A stretch of DNA of 64,000 nt from Hepsetus odoe. Its lineage: Eukaryota > Chordata > Actinopteri > Characiformes > Hepsetidae. The notes under the pieces are model-generated. The model was not told the origin of the DNA and did no database searches. It saw only the letters and a program-made list of their open reading frames with translations. The stretch spans positions 2,814,893 through 2,878,892 of the forward strand of contig CM029369.1 in the NCBI GenBank assembly GCA_017165825.1. Direction: 5' to 3'. Shown here in pieces: positions 24,401 to 35,574 of this stretch; the stretch's first letter is position 1, and each line of letters begins with the position of its first letter. A program made the translations under genes and the position numbers.

Positions 24401-27400
24401 TTCTCTCTCTCCTCAGTGTTGAGTCTCTCCTCCAGCTGCTCTCTCTCTCTCTTTACCTCCTTCCTCGCTCTGTCTGCTCTTCTTTCTTGCTCCACCGCTC
24501 TGCCCAATTCTGCCTGCACTATGGTCAGATCATCACAAGCCACCTTGTACTGCTGAAGCAGCTGAAACACACACACACACACACACACAGCATTAATACT
24601 ATCAGCCCATCACTGCTTGATGCTTTCATTACAGAGTGAAGGTTCTCAGGTGGAAGGTCAGTGTCCAGCACAGTTTGGTGATTCTCCTCCTGAAGCACAC
24701 TCACTAAACCTGCCAATAATCAGGTCGGATCGACATGATGACGGTTTAGTCACAGGACACTCATCTATCAATCACAGGTTCCTCCAGCACCACTATCGTT
24801 GGGTTCCTGAGAAAGACCTATTGTTTATGGACTAGGCTCCAGGATCATGAAGCACCAGGAGAAGGTCATGGCTCAAATTCCAGATCAGAAGGTTGCCCTG
24901 AAGTACCGTTGAACAAGGTACCATTCCCCATCATTGCTCATCACTGTTCTTCTTTCTTTATGCTCTCTTTAAACACATTTCTCAGTGTTCTTCTACTTTC
25001 AAACTTAGAAATAAGGTACTAGGGTTAGGGTTAACGTGTCCCAAAAAAGGTGTAGATCATGCAAGGTTTTAAGATTCTGCAGATTTTACACCCTCCTCTC
25101 TTTCCTCCACACTTTACCTGTTCATTCTTTTCTCTCTCCTCAGTCAGAGCAGAACTCTCTCGCTCTCTCTCTCCTCTCAGCGTCTCTGTCTCTCTCTGCA
25201 GCTCTTTCTCTCTTTCCTGGAGCTGCTGAAGTGCTTCCTGGTCTGCTTCCCTGCCAGCCCTGAAACACACACAGCACAGTGTTGTAGATTTAAGCAATAG
25301 TTTAGCAAAAATCATATTCACAAGTTTTCTCTTTTTTACCCAGATACAGTTCAAAACATCTAAATATACTCCTGAAGCTATGAGCCCAACAACCATGGTG
25401 CTTGCTGACGGCCTAAATGATCCAAACTGTGTTGAGATGTTCCGTAACAGACCTGCTGATTTGGTTTCAGCCTGTAAGACCTAAACCTGGACTAAAGAAC
25501 ATCAGCACAGCAGTAATTTTTGCAGAATAAGATCACACACTAATGATTATGAGTCAAAGCCCTCATGAAATGGCACGAGGTTTGTCTGATTTTCATTTTT
25601 TTGAAAAGCTCCCAATAGAGGCTCCATATATAGTGAGTAGGGAACGAGTGGATGAGTCTGAACACATTGGTAGACCTGCTCACAGATGCTAAGAGAGAAA
25701 ACAGCAGTGCATAAACACACTCAGACGCACACACACACACACACACAAAGGATATCTGACCTTAACTCTGCCGTTTCCATGGCAACAGCCTTTAGCTCCC
25801 TCTGCAGGGCCGCCACATCGGAACCAAACTTCTGCAACTGGACTTGAGCTTCAGAGGCCTCCTCTTCCAGCTGAAACACACACACCCAAACACACACGCA
25901 AACACACACGTATATACATGAATGCATACTCACAGCTTGACTCATTTGGAAATCACAAAATGGGTTCATGAAAAGGTCAAATGAATAAACATGTTATCTT
26001 TTAAAAAAAACATGTTGTTTTCCTCTGTTTAACGTTTATTCTGTTAAACAGTAATTTTGTTGAATTATTTTGAGATTCTCTCAGTCAGATTATAATGATC
26101 GCTGATCAGTAAATGACTCAACATCTTAACAACACGAACATTGCTTTCTTCACACTGCTTTGCCCTGTACATGATGACAATTAACCTTAAAAAAATATTT
26201 TAAAATGTAGATTTATTTCATTTGAATAACATTTCTGTAAACTGGCACTGCCTGTGAACAAGCTGTTGATATTAAAAACTAGTTTTATTCGATTTTATTT
26301 TTTGCAGCTCATCAACAGACCTGAGTTCGCATGAAAGAGGTTTGGGGTGCGTGTGTGTGTGTGAGTGTGTGAGTGACAAAACCTGAAGTGTGCGGCTGTT
26401 CAGGTCTCTTTTATCCTGGACCAGGGCTTCATTTAAAGCGGCCATTTTCTCCAGAGCATCTCTAAGGTCTGCAGCTTCCCGCTTCAGCAGAGTGTGACTG
26501 GAGGACAGAGACACCAGGGACTGACGAGTCTGAGAGACAGAAAGAAGCAGGGAGATATTATATTTCATATACATTTATCCTTTTATTACATCATGAAATC
26601 AAACTACTTTTTGAAAAAACAGTTCACAGAAAAAAGCAGAATGGGACTAAAGGTAAGAGGACAGCTCGGTGACACTAAAACATTCAGAGCGGCTTAAAAG
26701 TGTTGAGATATTCTACAGAATCATCTTCCTTCCTAGTCGAACGTTTCCTATTAACTGAAGCAATTAAAACTCCCTTCTTAGCCACAGGGTTGGATTTTCT
26801 ATTTAAAACCTTGGCTCCACCCCTAATGCATCCAATAATTTAGCCCCACCCACAAGCCCAAAGGTGTAAATATCATTTCCACACTTTTATTCCCAATCAG
26901 ATCTGGGTTTATCAGATCGTGGAGCAGTGGTGGCCCCAACACCAGAAGGTTGTGGGCTCGAATCCCAGACAAAAAAAGTTGCCCTGAGTTACCCTTGCGG
27001 TACTGGCCCCATCACTGCTCCCTGGGCACTTTAATCTACAGGGTTAATCTGTAAAAGCTGTAATTGTTATTCCACAAAGAACCTTCTGGAGAGCGTCTTT
27101 GTTCTCCTCTGCCTCTCTTTCTGCACATGATCTGTCCATCCGCTCTCGGTCCAGCTCCCTCTGCAGGCTGTGCAGCTCCACACGGCTGCGACTCTCTCTC
27201 TCGCACATCTGGGCGTTCTCAAGAAGCTCCGCCTCCGCACTGAAACACAAACATAAACCAGCAAAGCTCCGCCTCTGCCCTGAAACCCAAGATGTTCTTA
27301 ATAATATCCATCAGGCTGCGTTTAACCACCTCCTATTGGTGGGATTTCCAGTCAGTTCAGAAAATAAGCCCAAACTAAAAGTGCCTGAATCATAAAAATA

Positions 27401-27649
27401 TGACATTTCCGTCCACTCGGTTTAGCTCCACCCATTCGTCCAGAGCGGTTTCCCTCCGATTCAGCCCTAAAACGTGTGTTTAGAGCGGAAGTGTTTTACC
27501 GTCTCTGTCTCTCTCTCTCCAGTTCACTCCTCTCCTCCTCCTCTCTCGCCCTCAGCTGATTCAGTCGTTCATTTCCTCTTCTCAGGTTCTCCGCAAGCTG
27601 CTCTGATTCCTCCAGCTGCTTTTGTATGATCAGCATTGCCTCCTTTTGA

Positions 27650-27736
<87 letters not shown>

Positions 27737-28498
27737 TTAGGTCTAGCAACAAATACAGCCTATAAAACTGAAATAAATAAGGAGTTTGGTCCCACACGAA
27801 GTAGAAAAAGAGTAAACACTGGAGGTGAAGCTTATGAAGAATTCATAAAATAACAGAAGAGAAAAAATATTTTTTTAAATTTTACTTTCTTAGTGAAATG
27901 TGCAGGATTTCTGATGGGCAGGAACTAATCTGTGGGACTAATCTGATATCTGCCGAATGGATGCAATAGGGCGGGACTACACAGAAAGGGTGGAGCTAAA
28001 CTGCTGCAAGCAGGACGGGTCGGGGTACAGGTGGACAAATGGAAATGTGTTGGGTTTTGGTACATTTTTGGACATTTTTAGTGATACGGCCACTTTAATA
28101 ATAACTGCTGCTTATTTTATCGGAACAGTTGGGACCGTCGTGTCAGTGGTGTGTGCAAGTGTGTGTGGAGAGAGTTTCCTGTTTGTTGAAGCAGCATCTT
28201 TGCTTTTACACACCGAAGATGTGGACCAACCTGCCCTGCTTCTTGTCCTTGTATCCACACTTTTAGTTTTCTTTTAAACCTTCTTCTCTCTTCTTTATTC
28301 TAGCTTTGAAAACATGCCTTTACATTAGGTTTTACTGAATTGTATACACATATTTATACATTAAATGTATTATTAAACTATTATTTTTATCCTTACCCGT
28401 CTTCATTGTTCTAGAATTGATTTAATTCTATTTTTACACTTCCCAAAAAGCACTCTTAGCTGCGTTCCCATGTATAAATAGGTATTATTATTATTATT

Positions 28499-28529
<31 letters not shown>

Positions 28530-28680
28530 CCTGTTGAGGAGTGTTTTTGTGTGCTGTGTCTCCGCCTCTCCGGCACTCAGCCGATCCTCTAACTCCGCCT
28601 TCTCTCTCTCTAGCTCTCTGATTCGCTGATCCTGTGACTGTGTTTCCAGCTTCATTCTCCGCACACTCCCTTCAGCTTCC

Positions 28681-28730
<50 letters not shown>

Positions 28731-29249
28731 ACTACCACCACATTGCATGATCAATGTCGTTGTCAGGAACTCTTGATCTAAAGCTGAAGAGCTGTGGGCA
28801 ACAGTCGGTTCCTTTTGCTAGAACCGAACACAGCACAAGAACAAGACAGAAAGCATCATGTGTCTTCAGTTTTTATCCAACAAAACTTTGGAAATCATTA
28901 CCGATAGATATTCGCCGGGTCCCTACTGCTCTCATTCTTAAAAAAACAGCTTTATTTAAAAGAGCTTTCTGTTTAATTAAATTTTATGAGCTTTCTGTCA
29001 TGTAGTTAAATGCATAACTATAAGATGTTTTTATAACTTTGCAGATCTGTATTTACAAAATGTTTCACATTAATCACATTTATATATTGCGTTTTTATTT
29101 TCTTTATTTATTTACTTATTTTTGTTATTTTATATGTTTTTATTTGTACATTTTATTGTTATTTTAGGTAACAATTATCTTTACTGTTGTGTAAATGTAA
29201 GGCACCTTGAGCTGCATTACACTATATGAAAGGTGTTCTATAAATAACA

Positions 29250-29280
<31 letters not shown>

Positions 29281-32200
29281 TATTATTATTATCAGATATC
29301 TTGCTAATACATTGCAACATTGACTAAAAGCTGATTTTTGGAATCAGTCACAATATTTCACACGAACTTTAAGTTTTATTGATAAACTTTGAGCAAAATG
29401 TGCGTCTCAATGAGAAAAAAAAATCAAAAACTTTTTTAAAAAAGTATCGAATACTTTGGACAAACGTTAAACCAACGAAGGATAAAATGAAGACTGCCTT
29501 TAACAGCCGACAGCAAAATCAAACCTTCCTTCAGAAACACATAAAGCCCAACAGTCATTAAAGCCCAACAGTCATTAAAGCCCAGCAGCAACAATATATG
29601 TATTCAATATATGTATGTCCGTCTGTCTATCCAACTATCTAGAATGGTGGTCTAGTCTTTGGGCATAAGGCTCCATGATCGAATCCCAGACCAGTAGGTT
29701 GCCCTGAGGTACTCTTGAGCAAGGTACCGTCCCCATCACTGCTCCCTGGGTGCTAGACATGGCTGCTCACTCCTGCACGGTGTGGGTTAAATACAGACGA
29801 TGTGTTTGCTTGACTGTGTGGTGGACAAACCTGCAGTTCCTGGTGTTTAAACTGGAGGGCGCTCTCAGCCTGAGCAATAATGTCCAGTAGAGCAGGCAGA
29901 CCGTCTGAAACATGGTCAAACACACTGGACAGTCCATCCAACTTTTGTGAACCGAGCACCCTGTACTGACACACCCAAAAAAATCACACGTTTTAAACAT
30001 AAACGCAAAAAGCCCAGCACCGTGATTCCCTTTGGCCCCAAATCTTACTCTTTGATCATCTTTTCAATAAAAATATGATATGCAATTCAAAGTTTACACA
30101 TCCCTCTATCCACCTTTTTAAATGCATCCTTATGCAATGTAAATTGATGTCATTTTTACGTAAACTTTAGGATTAATGATCGGTAACTGAATGCTCTGAT
30201 CTGTACAGTTATCTTCACTGTGAATCCAACCAGCGTCAACTCACCAGTTTCCTGACGGCCTGCTGGACCGATTCCAGGCTTCTCTCCGTCTCTCTGTGCT
30301 TCTCTCTCTCCTCCTCCTCTTTCCTCCATTCCCGCTCCCTCTCCTCTGTCTGCCGCTGTCGTTCGCTTTCCAGACCTTTAATCGTTAGGGTTAATTCATC
30401 GATCCTAAAAACAGCAATGAGTTTAACATCCTCATTTACAGACGGTGCTCAAATGTGATGATGTTCGATGTATGATTTCTCATGTTTGCGATACGAATTT
30501 TACATCAAATTGTGTAACGCAGGGGTGGGCAACTCCAGTCCTGGAGGGCTGGTGTCCTGCAGAGTTTAGTGAATTCCCTACTTAAACACACTCACTAAAC
30601 TTGACAATGATCAGGTGAGCTGTACCAGGTGTGTTTAAGCAGGGAATTCACTAAACTCTACAGGACATCGGCCCTCCAGGACTGGAGATGCCCACCTCTG
30701 GGTGAAGTATAAATTGAGATTCCAGGATATCAGAAACTCCCGCTTTGTGAGATGCCCAAAGCCCTTTAGCGATCGATACAGATCAACGATCCTGTTGTTA
30801 CAGTTCATATATTTTTCATTTTGAAGCCCATTGAAGGGTGCAAATATGTCTCTCGAAGTGCCTCGCTCGCAGGTAGTGAAAAGAAGAAGTGGAAGCTTTG
30901 ATCGATTTGATTAACGATTGAACTGATCCATTGTTAGTACAGGACTACCTGCACTCCAACTTTCTCTGGAAGACTAGGATTAGGGATCTGGTCCATCCCA
31001 CATCAATAATCAGATGTTAACACACCACGTCCTGCTGAGCGTCCTTTAACAGAGTTTTTCATTTTGGTGAACTGAGACAGCAATGGATAAAAAAAAATAA
31101 AATAAAATAGAGCAAAAATAATTTGATAATTAACATCTATCAATTAGTAAGCTTTGATTGACAAAGAGTGGGTCCAGCTGCTCTTTGAAGAAAATGAAAC
31201 AAACCTTCTTCTTCTTTCGGCTGCTCTCGTTTAGGGGTCACCACAGTGGATCATCCGTTTCCATTTCTTTCGGTCCTCTTCATCTTCCTCATTTAAACCA
31301 ACGGCCTGCACGTCCTCTCTCACCACGTCCATAAAAGTCCTCTTTGGTCTTCCTCTTCTCCTCTTTCCTGGCAGCTCCATCTTCAACATCCTTTTCCTGA
31401 TATAATCCCCGTCTCTCCTCTGGACACGTCCAAACCAACGCAGCCTTGCTTCTCTAACTTTGTCTCCAAGACGTCTAACCTGAGCTGTCCCTCTAATATA
31501 CTCATTTCTAATCCTGTCCAATCTCATCACAGCCAATAAAGATCTCAGCAGCTTTAACTCTGACACCTCCAGCTCCGCTGCCTGTCTTTTCCTCAGTGCT
31601 CCTGCTTTCTAAACCTGATCCATGGGTTGCAGGTTTCCGCAACATTTAGGTGCTCTCTTTTTCTAGGGGCATAAAAAGTGGAGATAAAAGAGATCCAACC
31701 ATTCCTTCCCTCGCAGAGAAAGAAAGGTGTGCAGGCACTTGGTGCACTGCGTTTACATTTATTCTTCATACATAAGTGGTGGTGGTCTGTAAATGTAAAT
31801 ACTATTAAATGATTACATGTGACTACCTGTTCTTGAGTTGTTGTGTCTGATCCTCCTCGACATCTGTGTGGTCTGTGCTGGACGTTTCATGGGCCAGTTC
31901 CTCCAGAGTCATTGGCCCCGTGATGGAGGACAGAGGAGCAGGGCGGCTCATCGCAGGAGAGAAACACAGAGAGTAAAACGTTGACGATGCACGAGAAAAC
32001 TCAGCTCTCAACTCCCATAGGTCCCTGCACAACACAAACAACCAATCACGGCATAGATTTACTCCTTCTGATATTTTTCACACTTTTTGCTAAAAAAATT
32101 TAAAATCAAGCCCATAGCCATGCAATCTCAAATTAATGAATAGTTCAGGGATTTTAAAAAAGCTAATTTTCACAGAACGCCACTTTGATTAACAAATTAA

Positions 32201-33622
32201 ATTTTAAGTTGTTTCACTGTGTGCTGTGCATTGGCAGTGATAAGTAGTCACTTTCACTTGTCTAAAATCTATATTGAAATAAGCCATTTGTTGGCTTGAG
32301 TGGTGTCAAATAAACCAACACTGCATTACCATCTGGCAGTCTGATCTCAGTTTGTCAGATGTTTGGAGAACGTCAGCCACCTGAATGCATCGCGTCAACA
32401 TTAAAGTTTGGTAGAGGAGGTAAAATGGGCTTTGCCTTTTCAGGGCTTGGGTCTCTCTGTCTAAGTGAAGTGTCATATTTACTACAGCCACAGCTAAATA
32501 ATGTTTTTTATAAACTGACACTGTTACAACTTTAGGACAAGAGTTTGGAAAAGTCCATGTTCTGTTCCACCATGAATTCACCCAAAGTTCGTAAAGATGA
32601 GATTGATGTGGAGGAACAGCAGCCTGAACTGAGCCCTGTCTCAGCTGAACACCTGTAAGATTGATGTTAGTCCATCTTCATCCATCAGCAATGCCTGATC
32701 TCAGATGCTGTTTTGATGGAAAACATTCTCATAAGCGCATAATCTTTGCAGAAATATGGACCAACATATTGCTGCTTATTGTTTGGGAATGGGATTCCAA
32801 ACAAGTTCATATGTGTCATATTACAGACCTACAGGTTACATAATCTGGTGCTAATTTTGTCGGTTTAAATATCTTAACAGCATAAATAAATGTTTATTAA
32901 ACTGAAAGGGACTATTTGTCATTGTGAACACAGCACACTGTGAACCACAACAAAATACATCCTCTGTAATTAACACACATAGACCATGCAGCAGTGGGCA
33001 GCCATATTCAGCACCCTGTTGAGCAAGTACCTTACTCAAGGGTACCTCAGGGCAACCTACAACACTACAGATGACAATATCATCAGTAAACATCATCGCC
33101 CCTGGGGACTCCTTTCAAACCTTGCATGTCAACCTGTCCATTATCATCGCAAACAAGAATGGGCGTAATGTTGATCCTTGATGTAAACCAACTTCTACTT
33201 GTAAATGCATCCGTCACTCCTACTGCAGACCTCACCACTGTCATACTACCCTCATAAATATCCTGAACTCCTCTCTAGGCACTCTGTCATATGCTGTCTC
33301 CAAGTCCACAAAGGTACAATGCAACTCCTTCTGACCTTCTCTGTACTTCTCCATCAACACCCTCAGAGCAAACACTGCATCTGTAGAGCTCTTTCTCAGA
33401 AACCATATTGCTGTTCACTGATCTTCACCTCTTTTCTTAACCTCGCTTCCATGACTCCTTCCCAGAACTTAATTTAACTTAACTTAAGCTGTATAATAAT
33501 CCTTACTTGTCAGTGGCTGTTTTGACAGAGTGGCACTGCCGCCTCAGAGACACTGTTTGACCCCACAACGCCATCAGCCTGGAGCGTTCGGCAGATATAT
33601 AACCAACCAGAACCTGGAATGC

Positions 33623-33671
<49 letters not shown>

Positions 33672-35509
33672 CACACTGCAGACAAAGATACAAAACTTTG
33701 GATTGGCTGGTATATATAATCCTTAGTTACTGCATACCTCTTTCTCTTTCTGCCAATCAATCTCCCTTTGCCCAGCCTCCTCAACTGCTTTAGACCAATC
33801 GGCTGTCAGCTTCCTGAGGTCATCCTGCAGGGTTTGGTTGGCTTCTGCTGATTGGCTGAGCTGAGAGCGCAGTAAAGCATTCACCTCCACCAGCGCTACA
33901 CTCCTGTTTTCAAACAGAGCATCACATATGCTTAATATATATATTTAAAAAGAAAAAATCAAAATGTAATCTCATTTAAAATAATCTCATTTTTCTTTAA
34001 TTTGCAAAGCAGCAAATACTTCTAGCAAAGCAATAAGCAGGAACATTTCTGAATAAAAATAACAAAGAAAAGACAGACACAGTGACCTGGGGCTGAAGCA
34101 TAGACACCCATTAATGACAAAGCAGAGAAAAACATTCATTCTCACCAAAATTATTTTCTTATTCTGCCATTTTCTCTATTTTCTGCCAATTTTTCTAGCT
34201 CACCTCTGCTGTTCCTCCTCTAGCCTGATGAGGGTGCTCTCTACGGTGTCACTGTGCTCGTCCCGCAGCACTCTCTGTAAAACAGCCACAGCAACCACAG
34301 CGCACCTTTAAAAAGGCCGGGCGAAATGGCCAAAACAGCAGCACTGGCTACACTCTCATGGCCAGCATGGTCCTGGTTTCAATCTTTATGATCCACGTAG
34401 CTGTTCAGTATAGCCAGATGTACAGTATTAAACAGTTTTGCATTTTATTTTGTTTCATATTTTGCTTCCATAGAGCTTGACTTGCTTGTATTTTAAAATA
34501 TTGTTGAGGGACAGAGTGTGTTCCAGATGTGGAAAGCATCTGCATATCCAGCAGCTCATTTTCACTCATTCAGCCCAAAATAGCAGAGAGTCAGTAACGA
34601 TGGGAAACAGTGTGTGTGTTAGTTTGAGGAGACAGTCTGAGTCAGAGTTTGGTTTTAAAAGGTTAGGCTGGATTAGGTTTCCGAGTCATGTGTTTGGGTC
34701 AGAGTTTTGGTTCAGTTTCATTTGTGCAAACAAGGGAATATTTACCTCTCTCGCCCTGCACTCTCTCTCCTCCGTTAGAACCTGGTGCTCCAACCGCTCA
34801 CAGCGAGCTCTGTACTCCAACACCTAGGGCACAAGCGCGCACACACACACGCGCACACACACACACAATAAAAGCCAGTTAATAAACTTTTTAATTATTG
34901 TCTTATTTATAATAATAATAAAAGCATTTCTTTCTCTGACCTTGTTCTGTAGTTTGTGGATGAGCAAAGCCTGCCGAGCTTCTCTCTCTCTCCCCTCCCT
35001 CAGCCTCCTCCTCCAATCCCGCTGATCACCATCCAACACAGTGGGGCCTACAGTCTGAGACAGCTGCACATACACACAGTAATAATTAATATACTAATCT
35101 TAATAACAGTGATGACATATAATAACAATAGTAATAAACAATATTAATAATAATAGTAATACAGTAAGAAAAAAAAAAAAAGACCAGATACTAAAGAGGG
35201 GGAGGTAGATGAGTGTGACAGATCAGAGGAAAATACATTTTATTTTCCTTTTTTTATTTTATGTCTGTTGCTGTGGTGAAACCTGATGGACTAAAAGAGG
35301 AGGAGACCATGGCTTTAATGAGAAGAGTGTATGAAACATTAACTTTCAAATCAGGTGCATCTCCTCACCCGGTCAGTTAACGCCTTGGTGCGCGACTGAA
35401 GCTCCTCCTTCTCTGCCCGACTCTCCGCAAGCTCCTCCTCCATCCTGGATAGCTCTCCCCTCAGCTCTGCCCTCTCCTCCTCCCAGCCAATCAACAACTC
35501 AGACTCCAT
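15181..35509 (-). CDS. crocc2: Rootletin-family ciliary rootlet coiled-coil protein (CROCC2-like), 23 coding exons
   Basis: Rootletins polymerise into the striated rootlet that anchors the basal bodies of cilia. Exons in order: 35369-35509, 34941-35063, 34746-34823, 34204-34274, 33738-33903, 33507-33613, 31827-32024, 30245-30404, 29831-29965, 28531-28679, 27500-27649, 27083-27239, 26383-26529, 25761-25870, 25118-25259, 24368-24561, 23336-23463, 18507-21819, 17617-18310, 16927-17088, 16332-16391, 16036-16107, 15181-15408. All junctions are GT-AG and all phases match, giving 6,885 nt (2,294 aa). Exons 1-7 match the rootletin N-terminal domain: LIRLEEEQQR, EVNALLRSQLSQSAEANQ, then AERSRLMALW. 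Exon 13 (AALNEALVQDKRDLN) matches a later rootletin segment. The start ATG follows an in-frame TGA. Human rootletin has about 2,017 aa. The crocc2 assignment over crocc is inferred from ANKZF1 nearby and is uncertain. Confidence 0.85.
16500..16590 (-). repeat. SINE family A fragment in an intron
   Basis: The central block GGGAACAGTGATGGGGACAG and its flanks lie between rootletin exons 20 and 21. Confidence 0.65.
16625..16865 (-). mobile_element. RTE-like LINE fragment in an intron
   Basis: Minus-strand translation gives CWFGHVQRRDEEYIRRRMM, then MELPGKRRKGRT and VVREDMQGV. It ends about 60 bases before exon 20 (16927-17088), and an open frame runs through both by chance. The coding exon ends at the GTCAGC donor, not in the LINE. 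Confidence 0.85.
17230..17335. repeat. (GATA/GACA)n microsatellite
   Basis: Imperfect ATAGATAGACAGACA-type tetranucleotide repeat in the intron between rootletin exons 19 and 20. The rest of 17100-17600 shows no other feature. Confidence 0.8.
17617..18310 (-). CDS. crocc2: Rootletin-like gene exon 19, coiled coil
   Basis: A 694-nt exon (residues about 1890-2121) starts at acceptor CCCTCAG and reads VHILEKEKEELQKKLL. It is almost entirely Glu/Lys/Arg/Leu heptad-type sequence and ends HSRQKEE at donor GTGGGT. Its first base completes the codon split by the giant exon, which supports the junction. Confidence 0.88.
18507..21819 (-). CDS. crocc2: Giant rootletin-like exon 18 (3,313 nt, about 1,104 residues)
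   Basis: This one exon supplies almost half of the protein (residues about 786-1890). It is open for 3.3 kb on the minus strand with no stop. The acceptor (GTGAATAG, exon starting GTGAGGTTGAG) and the donor (CTCAG, then GTAAAA) both fit the flanking exon phases. Composition is extremely rich in Glu, Lys and Arg with Leu/Met at heptad-like spacing, predicting one continuous coiled coil. Cysteine and proline are nearly absent. It holds three tandem copies of a 99-residue block (19565-20452). The plus strand also stays open over long stretches, but that is a mirror effect of the GAG/GAA-rich codons and gives Ser/Phe/Leu low-complexity nonsense. Mammalian rootletin genes, as I recall them, divide this rod among many small exons. 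Confidence 0.88.
19565..20452 (-). repeat. crocc2: Three in-frame tandem copies of a 99/98/99-codon block
   Basis: The copies lie at 20156-20452, 19862-20155 and 19565-19861 (297, 294, 297 nt), in translation order. Each reads SRMER..KEKN..DRLN, then VLKQ.MRETEEKWKEL, then EEGRMRIKESEERRERE, then GKKREEKLKEENDQVEIKL and ends ESNLE. Copies 1 and 3 differ at only about seven residues. The middle copy lacks one codon. All copies keep the frame. Confidence 0.95.
21925..22930 (-). mobile_element. RTE-like LINE, antisense, split by a SINE
   Basis: Minus-strand translation of the right part gives GRRNVGGVILKEEFVKIV and LEVEGVIMNVVSAYVPQVD, the endonuclease region. Bases 21925-22080 resemble the 3' RT end. 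A family B SINE at 22474-22688 interrupts it. The whole lies in the intron between rootletin exons 17 and 18. Confidence 0.8.
22474..22688 (-). repeat. SINE family B nested in the LINE
   Basis: It contains the complete body from CATTTGCGGCATTTAGCAGA to AGACCACCACGACCC in minus orientation. LINE sequence resumes on both sides. Confidence 0.85.
23100..23222 (-). repeat. Dispersed repeat of the GGGCTGG..CCTGTCCAGGG type
   Basis: It contains GGTGACGGGCTGGAGCCCAG and CACCTGTCCATCACAGGGCA, a motif common as a 3' part of fish SINE/LINE elements and similar to sequences near 40.2 and 48.1 kb. Confidence 0.5.
24368..24561 (-). CDS. crocc2: Rootletin-like gene exon 16
   Basis: It reads LLQQYKVACDDLTIVQAELG and ends KQDREELR. 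The acceptor TGTTTCAG is preceded directly by a TG tract (24567-24590 on +). It ends in phase 2 and is completed by the first base of exon 17. Confidence 0.85.
24832..24955 (+). repeat. SINE family A fragment in an intron
   Basis: It contains GGTTGCCCTGAAGTACCGTT and AAGGTACCATTCCCCATCAT. It is preceded at about 24650-24735 by a diverged piece resembling the hAT-like MITE at 30.5 kb (CACACTCACTAAACCTG). Confidence 0.65.
26920..27040 (+). repeat. SINE family A fragment in an intron
   Basis: Box B-like GGGCTCGAATCCC followed by GTTGCCCTGAG and CCATCACTGCTCCCTGGGCA, between rootletin exons 12 and 13. Confidence 0.75.
27653..27734. repeat. (CA)n microsatellite abutting a splice acceptor
   Basis: About 40 CA dinucleotides on +. 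On the sense (minus) strand this is a TG tract ending only a few bases before the TAG acceptor of rootletin exon 11 (27500-27649). Confidence 0.95.
28487..28527. repeat. (ATT)n microsatellite
   Basis: Thirteen or so ATT units lie just past the donor of rootletin exon 10. The 600 bases before it contain AT-rich intron with no recognised feature. Confidence 0.9.
28682..28729. repeat. (CA)n microsatellite abutting a splice acceptor
   Basis: About 23 CA units on +. On the sense strand the TG tract ends directly at the TTAG acceptor of rootletin exon 10 (28531-28679). Confidence 0.95.
28750..29293 (+). mobile_element. LINE 3' fragment (L2/CR1/Rex-like) with ATT tail
   Basis: The plus strand encodes LKLKSCGQQSVPFARTEHST, then SFYPTKLWKSLPIDIRR, then KKTALFKRAF. 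This is the C-terminal pattern of jockey/L2-clade reverse transcriptases (SFxAxKLWNSLP). It ends GAAAGGTGTTCTATAAATAA and an (ATT)n tail (29249-29293), typical of such 3' ends. Confidence 0.7.
29645..29795 (+). repeat. SINE family A in an intron
   Basis: The head is shortened to GGTGGTCTAG; the body GTAGGTTGCCCTGAGGTACT through GGTACCGTCCCCATCACTGC is well kept. It sits just before rootletin exon 9 in + coordinates. Confidence 0.8.
30520..30700. mobile_element. hAT-like palindromic MITE
   Basis: Ends CAGGGGTGGGCAACTCCAGT and (reverse complement) CAGAGGTGGGCATCTCCAGT form long inverted arms, and the inner parts TTAGTGAATTCCCT and AGGGAATTCACTAA also pair. CAGGGGTGGG ends are typical of hAT elements in fish. 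The 8-base flanks do not match convincingly. Confidence 0.75.
31200..31605 (-). mobile_element. RTE-like LINE fragment, 3' RT end
   Basis: Minus-strand translation gives an uninterrupted 111-codon frame: IRNEYIRGTAQVRRLGDKVR, then RLRWFGRVQRRDGDYIRKR and MLKMELPGKRRRGRPKRTFM. It lies in the intron between rootletin exons 7 and 8 and is one of the best-preserved copies here. Confidence 0.9.
31827..32024 (-). CDS. crocc2: Rootletin-like gene exon 7
   Basis: It reads DLWELRAEFSRASSTFYSLC, then MSRPAPLSSITGPMTLEEL, and ends EEDQTQQLKNR. The first part matches the end of the rootletin N-terminal domain (RDLLQLGGELARTS in human). The second half has proline, serine and acidic residues and is probably a non-coiled break in the rod, comparable to the Ser/Pro linker of human rootletin. 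Confidence 0.85.
32205..32265 (+). repeat. SINE family A 3' fragment
   Basis: It ends with AGTCACTTTCACTTG, the tail of the family. Bases 32266-32900 contain no feature I can support. Confidence 0.5.
32901..33058 (-). repeat. SINE family A in an intron
   Basis: GGGACTATTTGTCATTGTGA tail followed by the body down to GTACCTCAGGGCAACCTAC. It directly abuts the LINE fragment that follows. Confidence 0.75.
33060..33480 (-). mobile_element. RTE-like LINE fragment, reverse transcriptase domain
   Basis: Minus-strand translation includes VLMEKYREGQKELHCTFVDL, then AYDRVPREEF, then TVVRSAVGVTDAF, with breaks. The F(V/L)DLEKAYD motif marks the RT palm. This is part of the same element family as the 3' fragments elsewhere. 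Confidence 0.75.
33622..33667. repeat. (CA)n microsatellite beside a splice acceptor
   Basis: On the sense strand a TG tract precedes ATTCCAG, the acceptor of rootletin exon 6 (33507-33613). Confidence 0.95.
33738..33903 (-). CDS. crocc2: Rootletin-like gene exon 5, rootletin domain
   Basis: It reads VALVEVNALLRSQLSQSAE, then QTLQDDLRKLTADWSKAVEE and REIDWQKEKE. It aligns by eye with the human rootletin segment LAQVNAMLREQLDQAGSAN and its continuation, and is the strongest single piece of evidence for the family. Confidence 0.9.
35369..35509 (-). CDS. crocc2: Rootletin-like gene first coding exon
   Basis: It starts MESELLIGWEEERAELRGEL and continues SRMEEELAESRAEKEEL, matching human rootletin ELSRVEDLLAQSRAERDEL. 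The ATG at 35509 follows an in-frame TGA. A probable 5' UTR acceptor (TTTATTTAG) lies at 35537-35538, and the leader begins with a short upstream ORF, ATG TTG GTT AAG ACT TGA. The protein lacks the roughly 90 residues that precede this point in mammals. Confidence 0.85.
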
Positions 35510-35574
35510 CTTCGCACATCAAGTCTTAACCAACATCTAAATAAAGCAAAACACATTGGGTTCAATAGCAACAG

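Noticed and set aside
25772..25785. RFX X-box-like GTTTCCATGGCAAC, attractive for a ciliary gene
   Set aside because: It lies inside coding exon 14 (encoding AVAMETA) and departs from the consensus at the first half-site; position and context do not fit a promoter.
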